From Chthonomonas sp. UBA2387 (GTDB lineage Bacteria; Armatimonadota; Fimbriimonadia; Fimbriimonadales; Fimbriimonadaceae), in the NCBI GenBank assembly GCA_002343445.1, contig DDSP01000068.1, forward strand, positions 672 to 51,583: a DNA stretch of 50,912 bases, read 5' to 3'. Position numbers and translations under genes: made by a program. Position 1 is the stretch's first letter. Every line of letters begins with the position of its first letter. The notes below the pieces were generated by a model that was not told where the DNA came from, did no database searches, and saw nothing but the letters and a program-made list of their open reading frames with translations. Positions 17,399-26,308 of this stretch are shown one piece after another.

Positions 17399-20300
17399 AT
17401 GGTTAGCACGATGCAAGCTCTTCGGAATTGGGCGAAAGGGACGGCGGCCCTCGCGGTCGCGGCTCTCGCCGTTGCGTCCTTCTCACAGGACTATCCGAGC
17501 CTGCGCGGCAACAACCAAGGCCAGGGGCGCAACAGCAACCCGAGCCTGTACGGCCCCGGCATGGGCAACCTGCGGTGGTTCCACCCGAACTCCAACGACC
17601 TGAAGGGCGGAAGGATCGTCCTCAACAATGCCGCCGAGGGTTCGACGCCTGCGGCCTGGGTGCCGCCGACCGGCGTCTCCCGAACCGGTTCTTGGACCGA
17701 CCCGAACATCGCCGACGAGGCGCCGTTCGCCTATCAGACCCAGTTCCTTCCGGGCTACTCTTTCGCGAACACGGTGGGCACGACGTCTGCGGAAGACCCC
17801 ACGCAGGGCGCGACTTCGGTGTTTCAATGGGTGCTCGATCCCGCCTCGGTGGACATCGGCCCATTCAACATCGCTCGCAATTACGAACTCTACGTGTGGC
17901 TTCCGATCGGCCCCACGATGGTGGGCAGTTTCCCGCTCTACCCGCAGCGCTACTACGTCTACGAAGTCACGTTCGGGACGGGCGAGCGTTGGGTCGAAGT
18001 CGTCGACACGTTCGCCGGCGGGCAAGGCTGGGTCCGGTTGGGCAACGGCGGGTTGCAGACGAACCGGCTGTTCGCCTACAACGGCACCGATCCGATCACC
18101 ATTCGCTTGTTCAACACCGTGCCCCTCAACACGTCGGGCGGCTACAGCGATGCGGTCGGAACGACGCTGGTCTACGCCGACGCCGTGATGGCCATCCCGC
18201 AATCGGGGACCTACACGGCTTCGCCGGTCGTGGGCACGATCGACGCCCCCGGTGGCGGCACCGAGACGCGCGTCGTGGCGGCCCGGAACGAATACAGCTT
18301 GGGCGAGCGGGACGGCGAGACCGTCACGCAGATCCGAGGCACCGTGACGTCGTACTCGCACGACCATGCGGGCACGTTCAACACGTGGGTCAAGTGGACG
18401 TTCCAGCCGCTGCTCGAGTCCGAAGACACGGTCCAACTGGACAACAACGCCGTGGGCGTGACGTCGTCGCTGCCTTGGGCGCCCGAGAGTCTGGCCAACG
18501 GCTTCTTTGGAACGAACTACTTGGCAGCGCCCATCGTGGCCGATGCCGGCACGGCGACGACCGTTCGCTATCAGCCCGACCTGGAGGACGGCGAGTTCGA
18601 GGTCTACCTCTGGCTGCCGGGCGACGCCAACGGCGAGGAGTTCGGCCAGGCCGTCTCGGTGCGCGTGCGCGAAGGGGCGACCAATTACGATTTCACGGTT
18701 GACCAATCGCTGAATCGGGGCTGGGTGCGCGTGGGTTCCCGCCGCTTCCAGCACACGGCGGACGATCCCGTCGAAGTCTGGATCTACAACCACTCGACGA
18801 GCCCGTCCGACGTGGGCAAGAAGGCGTATGCCGACGCCGTCCGGTTCGTGGGCGCGGCCAACTTGGGCATCAACTCGACGCCCGTTCAGACCAAGGCCCA
18901 GGTTCGGCTTCCCGGCGGCAGCGTCGAAGAACGGGACGTGGTGATCGTGGCCGCCGAGAACGGCCGCATCTACTGCCTGGACGCGTACGGCAACGGCGAC
19001 GGCACGACCAACATCTACTGGACGTACCCCAGCACGCCCGATCCGGACGACACAGCTTGGAGCGACCCCAACCATGTGACCGGTCTGGATGGCGTTGACG
19101 GCATCGCCACCATGCCCAACGGGTTCAACGTGAGTTCGGCCCTGGTTCAGCGCATTGACGGGCAGGACTACCTCTTCATCGCCTCGACCAACGGCCGCAT
19201 CTACTGCATCGACATGCTGGGCCGAGGCGACATGGACTTCGACCGACGACGCCCCGGCACGACCACCCGCGTCTGGTCTTATCCCAACGACTATCCGGCG
19301 GCGGCGCAGACGTCCGCTCTCGGCGCGTTCACGGGGTCGCTCGTTTACGAGAACACGGCTCAAGGTCCCACGATCTTCGCGGCCACCGAGCAAGGACGGC
19401 TTTACGCCCTGGATGCTCGGGGAACCGCAAGCCGCACCACAACGACGCGCTGGACATACCCGGCGATGAACCAGCCGACGCTGGGCGCGATCCGGATGAC
19501 GCCGCTGGTCGAGTTCGGCAACGTCTATTTCGGCACCGACCGATTCCTTTCCGCGCTGGACACCGACGGCGTGCCCAAGGGCCGCTTCTACGCCCTGAAC
19601 ATGAACACGGGTGCGTTGCAGTGGACGTTTGCGGGCCTGCCCGGCCGCATCACGGACGACTGGGGCTATTCCGGTCCGACCTCGGCCACCAGCGTCTTGC
19701 TCAACGAAGGCGGCATGGGGGACACCGTGTTCGCTCTGAACAGCAACCGGGTGCTGTACGCCATGTCCGCTCAAGGGACGGGCGGCGCCCCGACAGTCTA
19801 TTGGTCCACGGACGAGCTTGACTCGCCCGCGCTCGGAAGCCTCACGTTCAGCAAGATGGACGTGTTCGACAACAGCGGCACGGGGTCGCGGCACCTCGGC
19901 GCACCCGTGGTGCTGGTGCCGACGTCCGATGGCCGCTTCGTGGCGTTGTTTGCCCGGACTTCGATGCTCAACCGATTTGGCACCCGCCGCGCCTGGGAGT
20001 ACATCAGCGCGAGCGACGTGGTCGAATCCTCGATGGCCCAGGGCAACTCCTGGCTCTATGGAGCCGACTTTGCGGGCAACCTCTACGCGTGGAACAACGA
20101 CATCGGCCTGGTGCCCGACCTCGAGGGCGAAGAAGTGCCCGGCGAAGAGTCGGTGGTCGAAAACGACCCCATTGGCGACGACTTCCGCGACGCCAAGATC
20201 AAGTTCGTCACCCGAGACGCCTACAACCAGCTTCGGCAAGCCACGGCGGATTACACGTTGGCGACCGACGCCGCCAACCAGGTTCCCAGCGGCGTGTTCG

Positions 20301-23300
20301 AGTGGGGCCAGACGCTCTACATCCTGGTGTACGACTTCCCGTACCGCACGCTCGACGTCAACAACAACCCGGTTCCGCCTCCTGCGGTGAACTTTTCGTT
20401 CAGCGTGGACGGCCGCTCGAACCGCAACTTGACGGTCGAGAGCCGCCAGTTCGCGACGTCCGCCCCATCCGAGCGCGAGGGCTACGCTATCCTGAGCTTC
20501 ACGATTCAAGGCGGCGGCGTGCACGCGCTGCCCCCGGGAGACGGCACGGTCTCGTTCTCGATCAGCACGTCTTCGGTCAGCCAGAACGGCAACCGCCAGA
20601 ACATCGTGATGAGCCAGAACGACGCGCGGATTCCGTTCCAAGTGGCGAACCCGATCGCGTTGGTCATGCGGCGCAATCCCGACAACTCGGTGGACCCCGA
20701 CCGTTCGATCGGCGCGACCACCAACGCGGCCGATCCCGGGAACTTGGTCAACGGCTCGCCGAACCTCGACGGTACTCCGGCGAACGAGGGGCTGCTGACC
20801 GCAACGGTCGGCGTCGCCTTCCACGGCCAATCCGGCAACGCGCAGTTCGAAGTCATCGACCGCAGCCTCATGACGCTTCTGCGCGGACCGGGCCGTGGTT
20901 TGGACAACGTGCGCGTCGCCAGGGCCGGACTCGAATGGGCCAATGGCCGCATGGCAGTGGTCAAGCCCGTTGGCGGAGCCTATCCGCTGTTCGAGGACTA
21001 CCCCGACAACTTCCCGAACACCAGTCTCGATTACCCGAACATCACGGCCAGCCAAGTCAAGGTCACCAAGGACCTTCAGGGCCGCGCCGAGAACCCCGTG
21101 TACGGCCCCGTGACGCTCAACCCGCCCACGGGTGTGGATGCTTCGAACCCGACGACGCGCTTGCTCACGCCGACGATTTTCGACGTGGAGATCAGCGTGC
21201 CCAAGTACCAGCCCGCGAACGCCAGCGTCGGTCCCGATTCCGCCGGTGCCCAGGTGCCTTACGGCTACCGAGGGGGCTTGGTGGTGTTTGTGGACACCAA
21301 CGGCAACGGCGACCTCGAGCGCGGCGGACGAGGGCGCGAGGCCTTCCGCGAACTCTGGACGTCGGCGAACGTGGCCGTGGACGAGAAGTTCCGCGTCGGC
21401 ACGCCTACCGTTGATCTGGGCTCGCTGTCGCAAGGCTCTGGCTACACACCCATCGGCCCCTTCGAGTCGGCTTCCGAGCTCAACCCCTGGGGCGGCCCGC
21501 TTGTGCCCATGTTCAAGGAATTCACGGTCTTCAACGAAGGCAACGTGAACCTGCTGGACCTGCGTCTGGCCAAGGCGACCAACGTCGGCAACGCCTATGA
21601 ACCGTGGCGCGTCTTCGCCCCGGGCAACGACCCGGCGGCCTGGATCGACAGCCGATTCGACGTGTTCAGCGACTTGGACGACCGATTCGCCCCCGTAAAG
21701 CGCGTGTTGCTCCAGAAGCCCCGAGTGGGCGATGGCGGCCCGACGTCGCTGTCGGTGAATCCGATTCGCCGCGCCAACCCGTTGATCGGAGCCGTTCAGG
21801 GGCCGCTGTTCCCCGAGGCGCAGTTCCGCGTCGGCCCGCCGGTGGTCTCCGCAAGCATTCCGGTCGGCTTCCCGATCGGCTCGTACGAGCAGACCATGCG
21901 GGTCATCGAGGACACCAACCAGGACTCCTCGCTCGATCTGAACGTGGGTGGCGAGGCCACCGAGGCGTATTCCGATCCCGGCTTCACGCTGAAGTTCGGC
22001 GTGCGCGAGACGCGGATCACGTCCGGCTTCTCGCAGTTCGGTGGCGCGATGGTGGACTCGGGTAGCGGCAATGCGCCGTTCCGGTTCGCCAACGACCAGC
22101 CCAGCGGCGCTCGCGACTCGTTCGGCAACCTCGTCATGGCGTTCTCTTCGACCAGACCGGCCTGGGACGCCGCTCCGCCCGTGGGCTATCAGCCCGAGGA
22201 CGCGTGGCGGGTGTACGTCGGCACGATCGGCGGCGTCGCGCCGGCCAGCGTGCCCTACTTGAGCCCGCTGCGTGACTTCAACTTCTTCACGCCCGGGGCC
22301 AAGACCCGCTGGTTCCGATACGCGATCGGCCCGTTGCCCGCGGTGCCGGCCCAGACCCTCTTCGAGGGAGCGGGCCAAACGCTGGTCGCAGGAACCGCAC
22401 GCTTCGGCGCGGCGGCTTTGCCTTCGAACGGGTTCTGGAATCCGGGCCTGACCATGCGCAACGACGCTTTTCTGGCGTACATCGGCTCGGCGCAAGTGGA
22501 AACGGCGAACGGCCGCATCGGCAAGACGTTGCTCTTGGTCAACCGCATCCGTACGGCGGCTCTCGGCGCAGCCGAGTTGTTCTGGAACAACGGCATCGCC
22601 AACGTGCCGGCCGTGGCCGAACTCGACCCGTCGTATGTCTACGGACGCCCGTCCGTGGCCCAGATCGGCAATATCGGCCTCATCATGGTCACGCAGCGCG
22701 GCGCGGCAGGCTCGGCTCTCCTCGTCTTGCCGCTGATTGACGATGGCAGCACAGGGTCTCACTTCGGCGATCCGATCGTGGTCGGCTTGGGCGATGCGTT
22801 CGAAGCCATCGGCTCCGCCAGCATGGTCGCGCGGACCAGCGCCGCAGGCGAGGTGTTCGAGGTCGCGTTCGACGCCAAGGTGCGCGGCGCCAGCCACTCG
22901 GGCGTTTTCTTCGCCCGGTTCCAAATCTCGAACGGTCAAGCCGTTCTCTCGTCGCTCGAAGCCCGAACGCGCGAGCGCGTGGCGACGATGAGCGACGGTC
23001 GGTACCAGGCGTCCGGCTTGCTGTGGACGACCGCGCCGGTCGAACTCGGCGTCGTGTCGGCGGCGGGCAACTACTCGAACCTCGAGCGCCCAGGCACGCG
23101 CCAAACCGACTCGCAGACGGGCACGATCTCGTTCGACACGATCTTGGGAGGCAAGGCGTTCCTCGACCCCGTGCGCGGCACGATCCGGTTCTCCGGAACG
23201 GGCTTGCCCACGACGGCGACGCTGGTGCTGAGCTACACCCCACGGCTCGTGCGCACGAACTCGGACACGTCGGCCAACTACAACGGCCCGTCCATGATCT

Positions 23301-23899
23301 TCGATCCTCGCTTGGTGGCGGACCTCGACTACTGGGCGCGCCCGAGCGGTGCCCCCGCCCAGCCCGGCGACGCGATCCGTGCGGATCGGTATTGGCTCTC
23401 GTACACGCGGAGCGGCGCCTCGGCCACCGAGGCCACGCGCTCGTACCTGCGGTCCATGCGGTACGGCGTTCAGCTGCCCACGCCGATCCTGACTCGGCCC
23501 GACGGCTCCGTGGCCGCGCTCACGGTCTCGGGCAACACGGGCTTCTTCCAGGTCGATCCGGTTCGGGGACGGGTGTACTTCACGTCGCAGGACGAGGCGC
23601 GCACCGTGACGATCGCCTACACCGGCGTGAACGCGGCGGGCGAAGCGGTGAACGTCGGTTCAGCCGTCTATCCGGTGGTGTTGCGGACCGAGCGCGACGA
23701 GGCCCCGGTGCCCATCGACGAGGCGTACAACGAATCCCAGATGCATCTTGCACTCGACGCGTTCGACCCGGCGGCGATAGCCGACCGACGGCCCGGCGTG
23801 ATCTGGATGTTCTGGCGGAGCAACCGGTTCGGCGTTTCGGACCTGTTCTTCCAGACGATCGCACCGAAACTCTCGCCGACGCCGGCGGGGCGGTCGTGA
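17399..23899 (+). CDS. Giant secreted PQQ-propeller protein with golvesin-like domains
   Basis: This is the largest gene in the window (2166 residues). The N-terminus (basic, then GTAALAVAALAVASFS) is a signal peptide. Two golvesin/xanthan-lyase-like modules seem present, near residues 155-265 and 395-480: each has a 'Y-E-V-Y-x-W-x-P' strand, a W-V-x-L/V-G strand and a final ADAV strand (YELYVWLPIG / GWVRLGNGG / YADAVMAI; FEVYLWLPGD / GWVRVGSRR / YADAVRFVG). A PQQ-like propeller follows, with blades near residues 521 (NGRIYCLDAYGNGDG), 597 (NGRIYCIDMLGRGDM), 666 (GRLYALDARGT), 727 (GRFYALNMNTGALQW) and 888. The remaining 1200 residues are beta-rich, Ig-like in texture, without a named domain. 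It starts 24 bases after the previous gene and ends just before a hairpin, so it closes the cassette. An adhesin or tip-associated role is an inference. Confidence 0.7.
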   Translation: MVSTMQALRNWAKGTAALAVAALAVASFSQDYPSLRGNNQGQGRNSNPSLYGPGMGNLRWFHPNSNDLKGGRIVLNNAAEGSTPAAWVPPTGVSRTGSWTDPNIADEAPFAYQTQFLPGYSFANTVGTTSAEDPTQGATSVFQWVLDPASVDIGPFNIARNYELYVWLPIGPTMVGSFPLYPQRYYVYEVTFGTGERWVEVVDTFAGGQGWVRLGNGGLQTNRLFAYNGTDPITIRLFNTVPLNTSGGYSDAVGTTLVYADAVMAIPQSGTYTASPVVGTIDAPGGGTETRVVAARNEYSLGERDGETVTQIRGTVTSYSHDHAGTFNTWVKWTFQPLLESEDTVQLDNNAVGVTSSLPWAPESLANGFFGTNYLAAPIVADAGTATTVRYQPDLEDGEFEVYLWLPGDANGEEFGQAVSVRVREGATNYDFTVDQSLNRGWVRVGSRRFQHTADDPVEVWIYNHSTSPSDVGKKAYADAVRFVGAANLGINSTPVQTKAQVRLPGGSVEERDVVIVAAENGRIYCLDAYGNGDGTTNIYWTYPSTPDPDDTAWSDPNHVTGLDGVDGIATMPNGFNVSSALVQRIDGQDYLFIASTNGRIYCIDMLGRGDMDFDRRRPGTTTRVWSYPNDYPAAAQTSALGAFTGSLVYENTAQGPTIFAATEQGRLYALDARGTASRTTTTRWTYPAMNQPTLGAIRMTPLVEFGNVYFGTDRFLSALDTDGVPKGRFYALNMNTGALQWTFAGLPGRITDDWGYSGPTSATSVLLNEGGMGDTVFALNSNRVLYAMSAQGTGGAPTVYWSTDELDSPALGSLTFSKMDVFDNSGTGSRHLGAPVVLVPTSDGRFVALFARTSMLNRFGTRRAWEYISASDVVESSMAQGNSWLYGADFAGNLYAWNNDIGLVPDLEGEEVPGEESVVENDPIGDDFRDAKIKFVTRDAYNQLRQATADYTLATDAANQVPSGVFEWGQTLYILVYDFPYRTLDVNNNPVPPPAVNFSFSVDGRSNRNLTVESRQFATSAPSEREGYAILSFTIQGGGVHALPPGDGTVSFSISTSSVSQNGNRQNIVMSQNDARIPFQVANPIALVMRRNPDNSVDPDRSIGATTNAADPGNLVNGSPNLDGTPANEGLLTATVGVAFHGQSGNAQFEVIDRSLMTLLRGPGRGLDNVRVARAGLEWANGRMAVVKPVGGAYPLFEDYPDNFPNTSLDYPNITASQVKVTKDLQGRAENPVYGPVTLNPPTGVDASNPTTRLLTPTIFDVEISVPKYQPANASVGPDSAGAQVPYGYRGGLVVFVDTNGNGDLERGGRGREAFRELWTSANVAVDEKFRVGTPTVDLGSLSQGSGYTPIGPFESASELNPWGGPLVPMFKEFTVFNEGNVNLLDLRLAKATNVGNAYEPWRVFAPGNDPAAWIDSRFDVFSDLDDRFAPVKRVLLQKPRVGDGGPTSLSVNPIRRANPLIGAVQGPLFPEAQFRVGPPVVSASIPVGFPIGSYEQTMRVIEDTNQDSSLDLNVGGEATEAYSDPGFTLKFGVRETRITSGFSQFGGAMVDSGSGNAPFRFANDQPSGARDSFGNLVMAFSSTRPAWDAAPPVGYQPEDAWRVYVGTIGGVAPASVPYLSPLRDFNFFTPGAKTRWFRYAIGPLPAVPAQTLFEGAGQTLVAGTARFGAAALPSNGFWNPGLTMRNDAFLAYIGSAQVETANGRIGKTLLLVNRIRTAALGAAELFWNNGIANVPAVAELDPSYVYGRPSVAQIGNIGLIMVTQRGAAGSALLVLPLIDDGSTGSHFGDPIVVGLGDAFEAIGSASMVARTSAAGEVFEVAFDAKVRGASHSGVFFARFQISNGQAVLSSLEARTRERVATMSDGRYQASGLLWTTAPVELGVVSAAGNYSNLERPGTRQTDSQTGTISFDTILGGKAFLDPVRGTIRFSGTGLPTTATLVLSYTPRLVRTNSDTSANYNGPSMIFDPRLVADLDYWARPSGAPAQPGDAIRADRYWLSYTRSGASATEATRSYLRSMRYGVQLPTPILTRPDGSVAALTVSGNTGFFQVDPVRGRVYFTSQDEARTVTIAYTGVNAAGEAVNVGSAVYPVVLRTERDEAPVPIDEAYNESQMHLALDAFDPAAIADRRPGVIWMFWRSNRFGVSDLFFQTIAPKLSPTPAGRS

Positions 23900-23929
23900 C
23901 CGTAGGACGAGAGTTGCCGTCCAATACAT

Positions 23930-23955
23930 CGAGGCGTTCGTGTCTGAACGCCTCG
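23930..23955. terminator. Hairpin ending the pseudopilin cassette
   Basis: A perfect 10-bp stem (23930-23939 with 23946-23955; arm CGAGGCGTTC) closes on a six-base loop. It lies 31 bases after the stop of the 2166-residue gene. There is no T-run after it, so it may be a weak or Rho-assisted terminator or an mRNA 3'-end stabiliser. Confidence 0.5.
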
Positions 23956-24003
23956 AAGCGCATGGCCGACGAGGAGCGTCGGGCATCGGTGAACGAGTTT
24001 TGG

Positions 24004-24033
24004 TTGACACCCCGGTACCAAGGGGTGTAAGAT
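24004..24033 (+). promoter_or_regulatory. Strong sigma70-type promoter of the pilM operon with an operator-like dyad
   Basis: TTGACA (24004-24009), an 18-base spacer and TAAGAT (24028-24033) form a near-consensus promoter, with ATG of pilM about 30 bases beyond. The spacer is almost entirely filled by an inverted repeat: ACACCCC (24007-24013) and GGGGTGT (24022-24028) around an eight-base centre containing GGTACC. A protein bound there would cover both promoter boxes, so repression is the simplest reading. Confidence 0.7.
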
Positions 24034-24063
24034 AGGCGTCGGCCAGGGTAGCGGAAACGGAAC

Positions 24064-25272
24064 ATGGCGAAAAAGCTGGGCAGCGTCATTGGCGTAGACA
24101 TCGGAAGTCAGCAGATCAAGGTCGCCGAGATCAAGATGCAGGGCAAGCAACCTGCGATCACGGCGCTCGGGGTCGCTCCAACACCGGTGGGCGCCGTCGA
24201 TCATACGGGAATCTTCAACGCGGATGCGGTGGGTCAGGCGATCAAGCAGGCCATCAAAAACGCGGGTGCAAGTCTCCCTCAAATCGTCGTGTCTCTCGTG
24301 GGGCAATCTTCGGTTTTGGTGCGGACGCTCGAGGTGCCCGCGAACACCGAAGAAGAACTGCGTGAGCAGATGCAGTGGGAGATCAACCGCAACATCCCGT
24401 TCACAGAGAGCAGCATCGTCAGCGATTACCGGCCCATCCCCAACGGAGCGCACAACGGCAACATGACCGTGGTCATGGCCATCGCACCGCAATCGGCGGT
24501 GGACACGATGCTCGCTTGTGCCAAGAAGGCTGGAAAGTCCATCGGAGCGATCGACGTGGAGCCCTTGGGCATCGCCCGGGCGCTCAAGGCCAACTACGGC
24601 GACCAGTTCGCGGGCAAAACCGTCTGCGTCGTCGAGATCGGCCACAAGACCAGCTCGATCAACATCTACAAGGACGACTACCTGATGATGCCCCGCCAAG
24701 TGCTGCTGGGCGGCGAGCTGTTCACCCAGGAAATCGCCCGCGAGTACGGAACCGACGAAATCCAGGCCGAAGAGATCAAGAAGTCGAAGGTGGACCTTGC
24801 CGGGTTCAGCGCGGCGCCCGCGCCCGCTTTCGGCATGGCCGACACCACGCAGTTCACCGCCTACAACCCGTTTGCCGACGATGCGGCTCCCGCGGCCGAC
24901 GTGTTCGGGGCGGCGGCCGGAGACGAGGCGGAGCCTGCGCCCGCGCCCGTCGTGGACGATTCGGATCGAGGACGCACGTACCGCGCCATGCAGAACCTGC
25001 TCGAGGAGATCGTGTCCGAAGTCCGGCGCTCGATCGACTACTACCGCAGCCGAGGCGACGAAGTGGACCAGATTCTCCTTTGCGGCGGCGGGGCCAATCT
25101 CAAGGGTCTCGCAAGCTATATGGGCGAGAGTTTGGGCATGCCCTGTGACACGTTCGATGCGGCGCGGCGTCTCAATGTTAGCGCCAAGAGGCTGCCCGCC
25201 GGATTCATGGACGAGCATCGCGCCGAATTCGCGGTGGCCATTGGAAACGGCTTGCACGCGTTGATTGACTAG
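24064..25272 (+). CDS. pilM: Type IV pilus assembly protein PilM
   Basis: PilM is the actin-like cytoplasmic ATP-binding protein that docks to the N-terminus of PilN and links the motor to the inner-membrane PilNO platform. The 402-residue product shows the actin-fold phosphate loops (GVDIGSQQIKVAEI at the N-terminus; CVVEIGHKTSSINIY near residue 189) and the adenosine motif (LLCGGGANLKGLASYMGE near residue 338). It is longer than the usual ~350 because residues about 240-298 form an Ala/Pro/Asp-rich, probably disordered insertion (APAPAFGM ... AEPAPAPVVDDSD). It opens the operon, right after the promoter, and pilN follows after nine bases. Confidence 0.95.
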   Translation: MAKKLGSVIGVDIGSQQIKVAEIKMQGKQPAITALGVAPTPVGAVDHTGIFNADAVGQAIKQAIKNAGASLPQIVVSLVGQSSVLVRTLEVPANTEEELREQMQWEINRNIPFTESSIVSDYRPIPNGAHNGNMTVVMAIAPQSAVDTMLACAKKAGKSIGAIDVEPLGIARALKANYGDQFAGKTVCVVEIGHKTSSINIYKDDYLMMPRQVLLGGELFTQEIAREYGTDEIQAEEIKKSKVDLAGFSAAPAPAFGMADTTQFTAYNPFADDAAPAADVFGAAAGDEAEPAPAPVVDDSDRGRTYRAMQNLLEEIVSEVRRSIDYYRSRGDEVDQILLCGGGANLKGLASYMGESLGMPCDTFDAARRLNVSAKRLPAGFMDEHRAEFAVAIGNGLHALID

Positions 25273-25281
25273 AGCGAACGG

Positions 25282-26304
25282 ATGAAACTCAACCTCCTGC
25301 CGAAAACGATTTCCCAGGCGAAGGCCGCGCGAGCAGCCATCGTGTTCTCGATCATCCTGTTTGCCTTGCTCACGGGCGGCGGTGTGATGGCCATGATCTG
25401 GTCGCAAGATCAGCTCCAAAAAGCCAAGGACGTCGTCGCCGACCTGAAGCCGAAGGCCGATCAGGTGGTGGCGAACGCCCGCATCGCGGAAACCAAGATG
25501 ACGGAGAACGCCAGCCTTTTCCGCAACGTGGCCCTGGCGAACGCGATGCTGGACCACAACCGGAAGTACCCAGAGCTTTACACGAGCCTGTTGCCCTACA
25601 TCCCGGCCTACTACCGGCTTCAGTCCATGAACGCTTCTCCGGCGGGCCCGGGCCAGTCTCAGGTCACCTTGGTGGGCGTGCTGAAGTCCTTCCAGCAGTA
25701 CGCAGACCTGACGCTGGTGCTTCGCCGCATTCCCGACGTCATGTCGGTGTCCCGAGCCGGCTTCCAGCCTCTGGAAACGTACGTCCCCGGACTGAGCGCC
25801 GAGGATCAAATCGCGATGCCCATTCGTCCGGGCGAAGGCCGGGTCCCGCTCGATCCGATCGACCGGCTCAACTACTACATCGCCCAAGCTCAGGAACCCG
25901 GCGGCTTCGTCGGAACCGGCGGCTTCGGCACGGAAGATATGACCACCCCGCGCGGTGCCATGCCCGAGTGGTCCGTGGTGACCATGACGCTGGTGATCAA
26001 CCGCGATCTGCAGACCCCAGACCCGGGCGCGACCCTCGGTAGCCCGAGCGGCAGCGTCGGAACGGCTCTCGGCACCCCTGGCGGCGCCGGGGGTGGAGCG
26101 GGCGGCGCGGCCGGTGGCCGAGGTGGCCCCATGGGTCTAGGCGGCCCTGCCGCCGGTGGTCCTCCGGCGGGCATTGGATTTGGCGGCGCGGCAGGCGGAC
26201 CCCCTCCGGGTGCGCTTGGTCGAGGCGGGCCCACAGGACCCCCGGCAGGTGTCGGCGGACCCCCGGCGGGAGCGATCCCGGGCGGCGTGGGAGGCGGCAG
26301 GTAG
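25282..26304 (+). CDS. pilN: Type IV pilus assembly protein PilN with Gly/Pro-rich tail
   Basis: PilN is a bitopic inner-membrane protein; its short cytoplasmic N-terminus (here MKLNLLPKTI, matching the conserved 'xNLLP' motif) binds PilM, and its periplasmic domain pairs with PilO. The 340-residue product has one membrane helix (residues about 18-40), a coiled-coil stretch to about residue 90, and a ferredoxin-like periplasmic domain including VTLVGVLKSFQQYADL. From about residue 255 to the end it is almost only Gly, Pro and Ala with a few Arg, an extension that ordinary PilN (~200 residues) lacks. The order pilM-N-O-P-Q confirms the call. Confidence 0.9.
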   Translation: MKLNLLPKTISQAKAARAAIVFSIILFALLTGGGVMAMIWSQDQLQKAKDVVADLKPKADQVVANARIAETKMTENASLFRNVALANAMLDHNRKYPELYTSLLPYIPAYYRLQSMNASPAGPGQSQVTLVGVLKSFQQYADLTLVLRRIPDVMSVSRAGFQPLETYVPGLSAEDQIAMPIRPGEGRVPLDPIDRLNYYIAQAQEPGGFVGTGGFGTEDMTTPRGAMPEWSVVTMTLVINRDLQTPDPGATLGSPSGSVGTALGTPGGAGGGAGGAAGGRGGPMGLGGPAAGGPPAGIGFGGAAGGPPPGALGRGGPTGPPAGVGGPPAGAIPGGVGGGR

Positions 26305-26308
26305 GACG

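Noticed and set aside
17483..23104. Minus-strand open frame of 1873 codons opposite the 2166-residue gene
   Set aside because: The protein is Arg/His/Val-rich with no domains, while the plus strand has a signal peptide and propeller blades. Long antisense frames arise from the strong G/C bias at codon third positions.
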